From JAJFHI01 sp050633705 (GTDB lineage Bacteria > Pseudomonadota > Alphaproteobacteria > Rhizobiales > Hyphomicrobiaceae): 64,000 bases of DNA. This document shows positions 61,293 to 64,000 of this stretch, in pieces. Numbering within the stretch: the stretch's first letter is position 1; every line of letters starts with the position of its first letter. Below the pieces are notes generated by a model. That model saw nothing but the letters and a program-made list of their open reading frames with translations. It did not search any database and was not told the DNA's origin. Position numbers and translations under genes: made by a program. The DNA is taken from positions 1 through 64,000 of the forward strand of contig JBOEGZ010000011.1 in NCBI GenBank assembly GCA_050633705.1, read 5' to 3'.

Positions 61293-63875
61293 TTAGCGGG
61301 CGTCGTGCCCGAGCGTCATCATGCCTTCTGGCCGCCGCACGACGGGTTTCGGCTGTCCTGCAATCTGAACTCCATCCGATGCTTCTTTGTCCAATGCCTC
61401 GATCTGCGCTGCGATGGCGTCGATATCTTTATCTTTGCCGCCTTTTTTAGTTCTATACCGAGGATCGAAAAGACCCCGCTGTGACGGCGCTCGACGCGCT
61501 TGTGGCGCCGGCGAACCGGTCACGACACCAGGCCCCGAAATGCCAGCGAGTGCCCGCGCAACAAATTCTTCGCTGATAGAGCTCGGCTTGTCACCGTGGT
61601 GCTTTACGTTTTCCTGACGGCGAGCTTCGTTCCGCCAGGGCAACTTTTCCCTTACTGGAGCTTGCCTTTGCCTTGGTCGCGCAGTTCGCGTGTGCAATTT
61701 ACGAACATTACTTACAGGCGTGATCTGCTTTGCGTGCCAAGGCAAGCGCACGGTATCGGGATTTCCCGGTGCTGGCGCACGATATATTTGAGGCGCGTGA
61801 CGAATTTTCGCGCTCACTTGGCGTGGGGCACGAAGTGTTCCAGGTAACGGCAAAGGTGCTTTTCCCTTGTGAGCCGCCATCATAACCGTGCGCCAGATTT
61901 CAGCAGGAAGGTTGCCCCCCATAACCCGGTCCATTGTCCGACCGTTGTCATTGCCAATCCAAACTCCGGCCGTATGATGGGCGCTGTAGCCAACAAACCA
62001 AGCATCGCGAAATTGTTGACTGGTCCCTGTTTTTCCAGCCGCTGGATGGTTTGGCAATCCCGCGCGCCGTCCAGTGCCGGTAACCAGTGCCGCATTCAAC
62101 ATATCATTCATTGAGCCGACGTACTGAGCTGCAACAACAGAGACGGGTTCGCCACCCGCACGCGCATAAAGAACGCGTCCAGAGTTTGTTCTGACACGGC
62201 GAATAGTGAACGGTTCGACTTTGTAACCACCATTGGCAAAGACAGAATAGGCTCCGGTCAATTCGAGCAAGCTGACTTCTGACGTTCCCAACGCCAAAGA
62301 AGGTTCCTGGCGTAATTTCGATTGGATACCTAGACGCCGCGCCGTTTTTGCAACCCGTGACGCACCAAGTTCGAGGTTCAACCGAACAGCAACGGTGTTG
62401 ATCGACTTGGCCAACGCATAACGCAGTGAAACCGCACCTTGATACGTGCCATTACCATTGCGTGGTGCCCAACCTTTGACCTTGACTGGCAAATCGTACG
62501 TCGTGCTATCAGGCGTCATGCCACTTTCCAAGGCGCTCAGATATACGAAAGGCTTAAACGCCGAGCCCGGTTGACGACGGGCCTTCACAGCACGGTTGAA
62601 TTGACTTTGGGCATATGAGCGCCCACCAACCATCGCGCGCACTGCGCCATCAGAATCCATCAAAACAAGTGCTGCCTGGTTCGCGTGCATAGCTTTCGCT
62701 TTGCCAGCCAGAACCGTCTCCACGACATCTTGCGCTGTCTTTTGAATGTCACCATCAAGCGTCGTTTCAACGACAATCTCACGATGGTTGCCAGCAATTA
62801 GGGCTGGCATTCTCGCCAATACATAATCGACGGCATAAGCCGCCGAGCTTTGCCGATTGTTTGGCTTGTGCTTGGCAAAGCGCATGGGGCGCTGCATTGC
62901 TTTGTCGTACTGAGTTTTGCTGATGACCTTGGCCTCAAGCATCTTCCTCAATACGCTGCGCCCTCGCCTTCGGGCTGCTGTCGGACTTGAGAGCGGAGAA
63001 TATCGCGATGGGGCTTTTAAAAGTCCGGCAATCACGGCTGCCTCCGCGATCGTCAAAGCGCGTGCGGATTTATCAAAATACCGCTGTGAGGCTGCCTCAA
63101 TGCCATAGGCACCGGCACCAAAATAGACGCGGTTGAGATAAAGTTCGAGAATGTCTTGCTTGCTCAAGCGCACTTCCAACCATACCGCCAAGGTAAACTC
63201 TTCGAGCTTGCGCGATAACGTCCGCTCGCGGCTTAAAAACAGGTTTTTGGCCAGTTGCTGCGTCAAGGTTGACCCACCTTGCACAAACCGCCCTGCTCTT
63301 AAATTTGCAAAGACAGCGCGCAGCAATCCAGCGGGATCAACACCCCAATGTGTGTAGAACCGGCGATCTTCAGTGGCGATCACAGCGTCGGTAACATGGC
63401 GTGGCAACATGATAAGCGGCATGTAGTCATGCGCTGCCCCACGTTGGGCAAGGACTGATCCATCACGCGCGAGTATCCGAATAACCGGCGCGCGCTCTTT
63501 GTGTTGCAGCCTTAGTGGATCGGGATACATCATCGTGTAGTAGATCAGAACGACGCCAAAGACGAGCGACCCAACAGCCGCCAAGCACAACGGGCCACCA
63601 ACCAAGAGGCGAAATTTCCACGAAAACCAACGGCGCTTGTTTGTCGTTTGTTGCTCTTGCGACGTTCTTGGAATTTGGCCAGTAAAGTGCGCATAGGCTG
63701 CTTGATAAGCGTCACTGCTGGCGGCGGCTCCAGCAAAATTGGGATGAACTGGCGGCGCGGGCGCAAAAGGTGGAACTCCATCGTCGCGTGCATGTGGCGG
63801 CAGCTCTTGACCGTAAACACCATGTACTGGGACAGGTGTCGGTACGTCTTTCCGTTTACGACGGAACAGCCACAT
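61293..63875 (-). CDS. penicillin-binding protein 1A family (bifunctional)
   Basis: 860 residues. A cytosolic Pro-rich leader (1-85) is followed by one TM helix (about 90-113). The GT51 motifs are intact: TEDRRFYTHWGVDP (E169-D170) and GGSTLTQQLAKN (200-211). The transpeptidase carries SAFK (S438, K441), SIN (S491, N493) and KTGT (K615-G617). The last 150 residues are a Lys/Arg/Pro-rich disordered tail. The ATG at 63875 (MWLFRRKRKD) is chosen over a longer frame to 63926. Main housekeeping bifunctional synthase candidate of the window. Confidence 0.95.
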   Translation of the reverse strand: MWLFRRKRKDVPTPVPVHGVYGQELPPHARDDGVPPFAPAPPVHPNFAGAAASSDAYQAAYAHFTGQIPRTSQEQQTTNKRRWFSWKFRLLVGGPLCLAAVGSLVFGVVLIYYTMMYPDPLRLQHKERAPVIRILARDGSVLAQRGAAHDYMPLIMLPRHVTDAVIATEDRRFYTHWGVDPAGLLRAVFANLRAGRFVQGGSTLTQQLAKNLFLSRERTLSRKLEEFTLAVWLEVRLSKQDILELYLNRVYFGAGAYGIEAASQRYFDKSARALTIAEAAVIAGLLKAPSRYSPLSSPTAARRRGRSVLRKMLEAKVISKTQYDKAMQRPMRFAKHKPNNRQSSAAYAVDYVLARMPALIAGNHREIVVETTLDGDIQKTAQDVVETVLAGKAKAMHANQAALVLMDSDGAVRAMVGGRSYAQSQFNRAVKARRQPGSAFKPFVYLSALESGMTPDSTTYDLPVKVKGWAPRNGNGTYQGAVSLRYALAKSINTVAVRLNLELGASRVAKTARRLGIQSKLRQEPSLALGTSEVSLLELTGAYSVFANGGYKVEPFTIRRVRTNSGRVLYARAGGEPVSVVAAQYVGSMNDMLNAALVTGTGRRAGLPNHPAAGKTGTSQQFRDAWFVGYSAHHTAGVWIGNDNGRTMDRVMGGNLPAEIWRTVMMAAHKGKAPLPLPGTLRAPRQVSAKIRHAPQIYRAPAPGNPDTVRLPWHAKQITPVSNVRKLHTRTARPRQRQAPVREKLPWRNEARRQENVKHHGDKPSSISEEFVARALAGISGPGVVTGSPAPQARRAPSQRGLFDPRYRTKKGGKDKDIDAIAAQIEALDKEASDGVQIAGQPKPVVRRPEGMMTLGHDAR

Positions 63876-64000
63876 ACGCCCACAAACTCCAGCTCGAATA
63901 CCACCAACATGCGAGCACGTGACCACCGTTCAGGCTCGCAATCCTTGTCCTGAATATAGAGAGGTTAGAGTTAACGAGGACTTAACCATTTGCCATCGCG

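Overview
The window reads as a chromosomal segment of an alphaproteobacterium, most likely of the order Hyphomicrobiales (Rhizobiales). Reasons: GcrA and MmcB, both largely alphaproteobacterial; an ActS/ActR (RegB/RegA) redox pair; an LpxQ-like lipid A oxidase; the order (TIGR02302 protein)-lysA-lptM-argH-tlpA; and the order dcd/metZ-apaG ... hslO-argF-argD/gcrA. The genus cannot be fixed from the sequence. GC is moderate by eye. No rRNA, tRNA, CRISPR array, IS element or phage gene was recognised.

Layout. (1) 0.3-5.3 kb: a D,D-carboxypeptidase with a very basic tail, small secreted or unknown proteins, a Wzx/MurJ-type flippase, an HExxH protein and a CAP-domain lipoprotein. (2) 5.9-10.6 kb: a two-gene module, a double winged-helix-like protein followed without a gap by a 1186-residue protein joining an AAA/STAND-type NTPase to a HerA/FtsK-type ATPase. 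Long gene-poor stretches flank it, and it is the best candidate for an undescribed system. (3) 11.5-19.5 kb: moeA, then a divergent class A PBP, a 914-residue membrane protein and a degenerate PLD-like protein, closed by a terminator. (4) 19.8-27.3 kb: bacterial alpha-2-macroglobulin plus PBP1C, separated by a perfect 12-bp stem-loop. (5) 27.4-29.7 kb: a PHB-depolymerase-type lipoprotein and an LpxQ-like barrel. (6) 29.8-36.6 kb: TIGR02302 protein, lysA, lptM, argH and tlpA. (7) 36.7-43.1 kb: an SRPBCC protein, then dapD and dapE, separated by a two-TM protein and four tandem DUF805 genes. (8) 43.1-52.9 kb: dcd, metZ, apaG, argE, hslO, argF, argD and gcrA. (9) 53-64 kb: PPK2, a TetR regulator, an orphan Tad-domain protein, mmcB, actR, actS, intracellular phaZ, a YgjP-type metallopeptidase and PBP1A.

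Themes. Cell wall: four penicillin-binding proteins (one S11 D,D-carboxypeptidase and three GT51 proteins) together with dapD, dapE and lysA, which supply meso-DAP and lysine. Arginine: argD, argE, argF and argH. Storage polymers and redox: two unrelated PHA depolymerase types and PPK2, with phaZ divergent from the redox sensor kinase gene. Start codons were chosen by Shine-Dalgarno spacing and family N-termini, so several run shorter than the longest possible reading frame.
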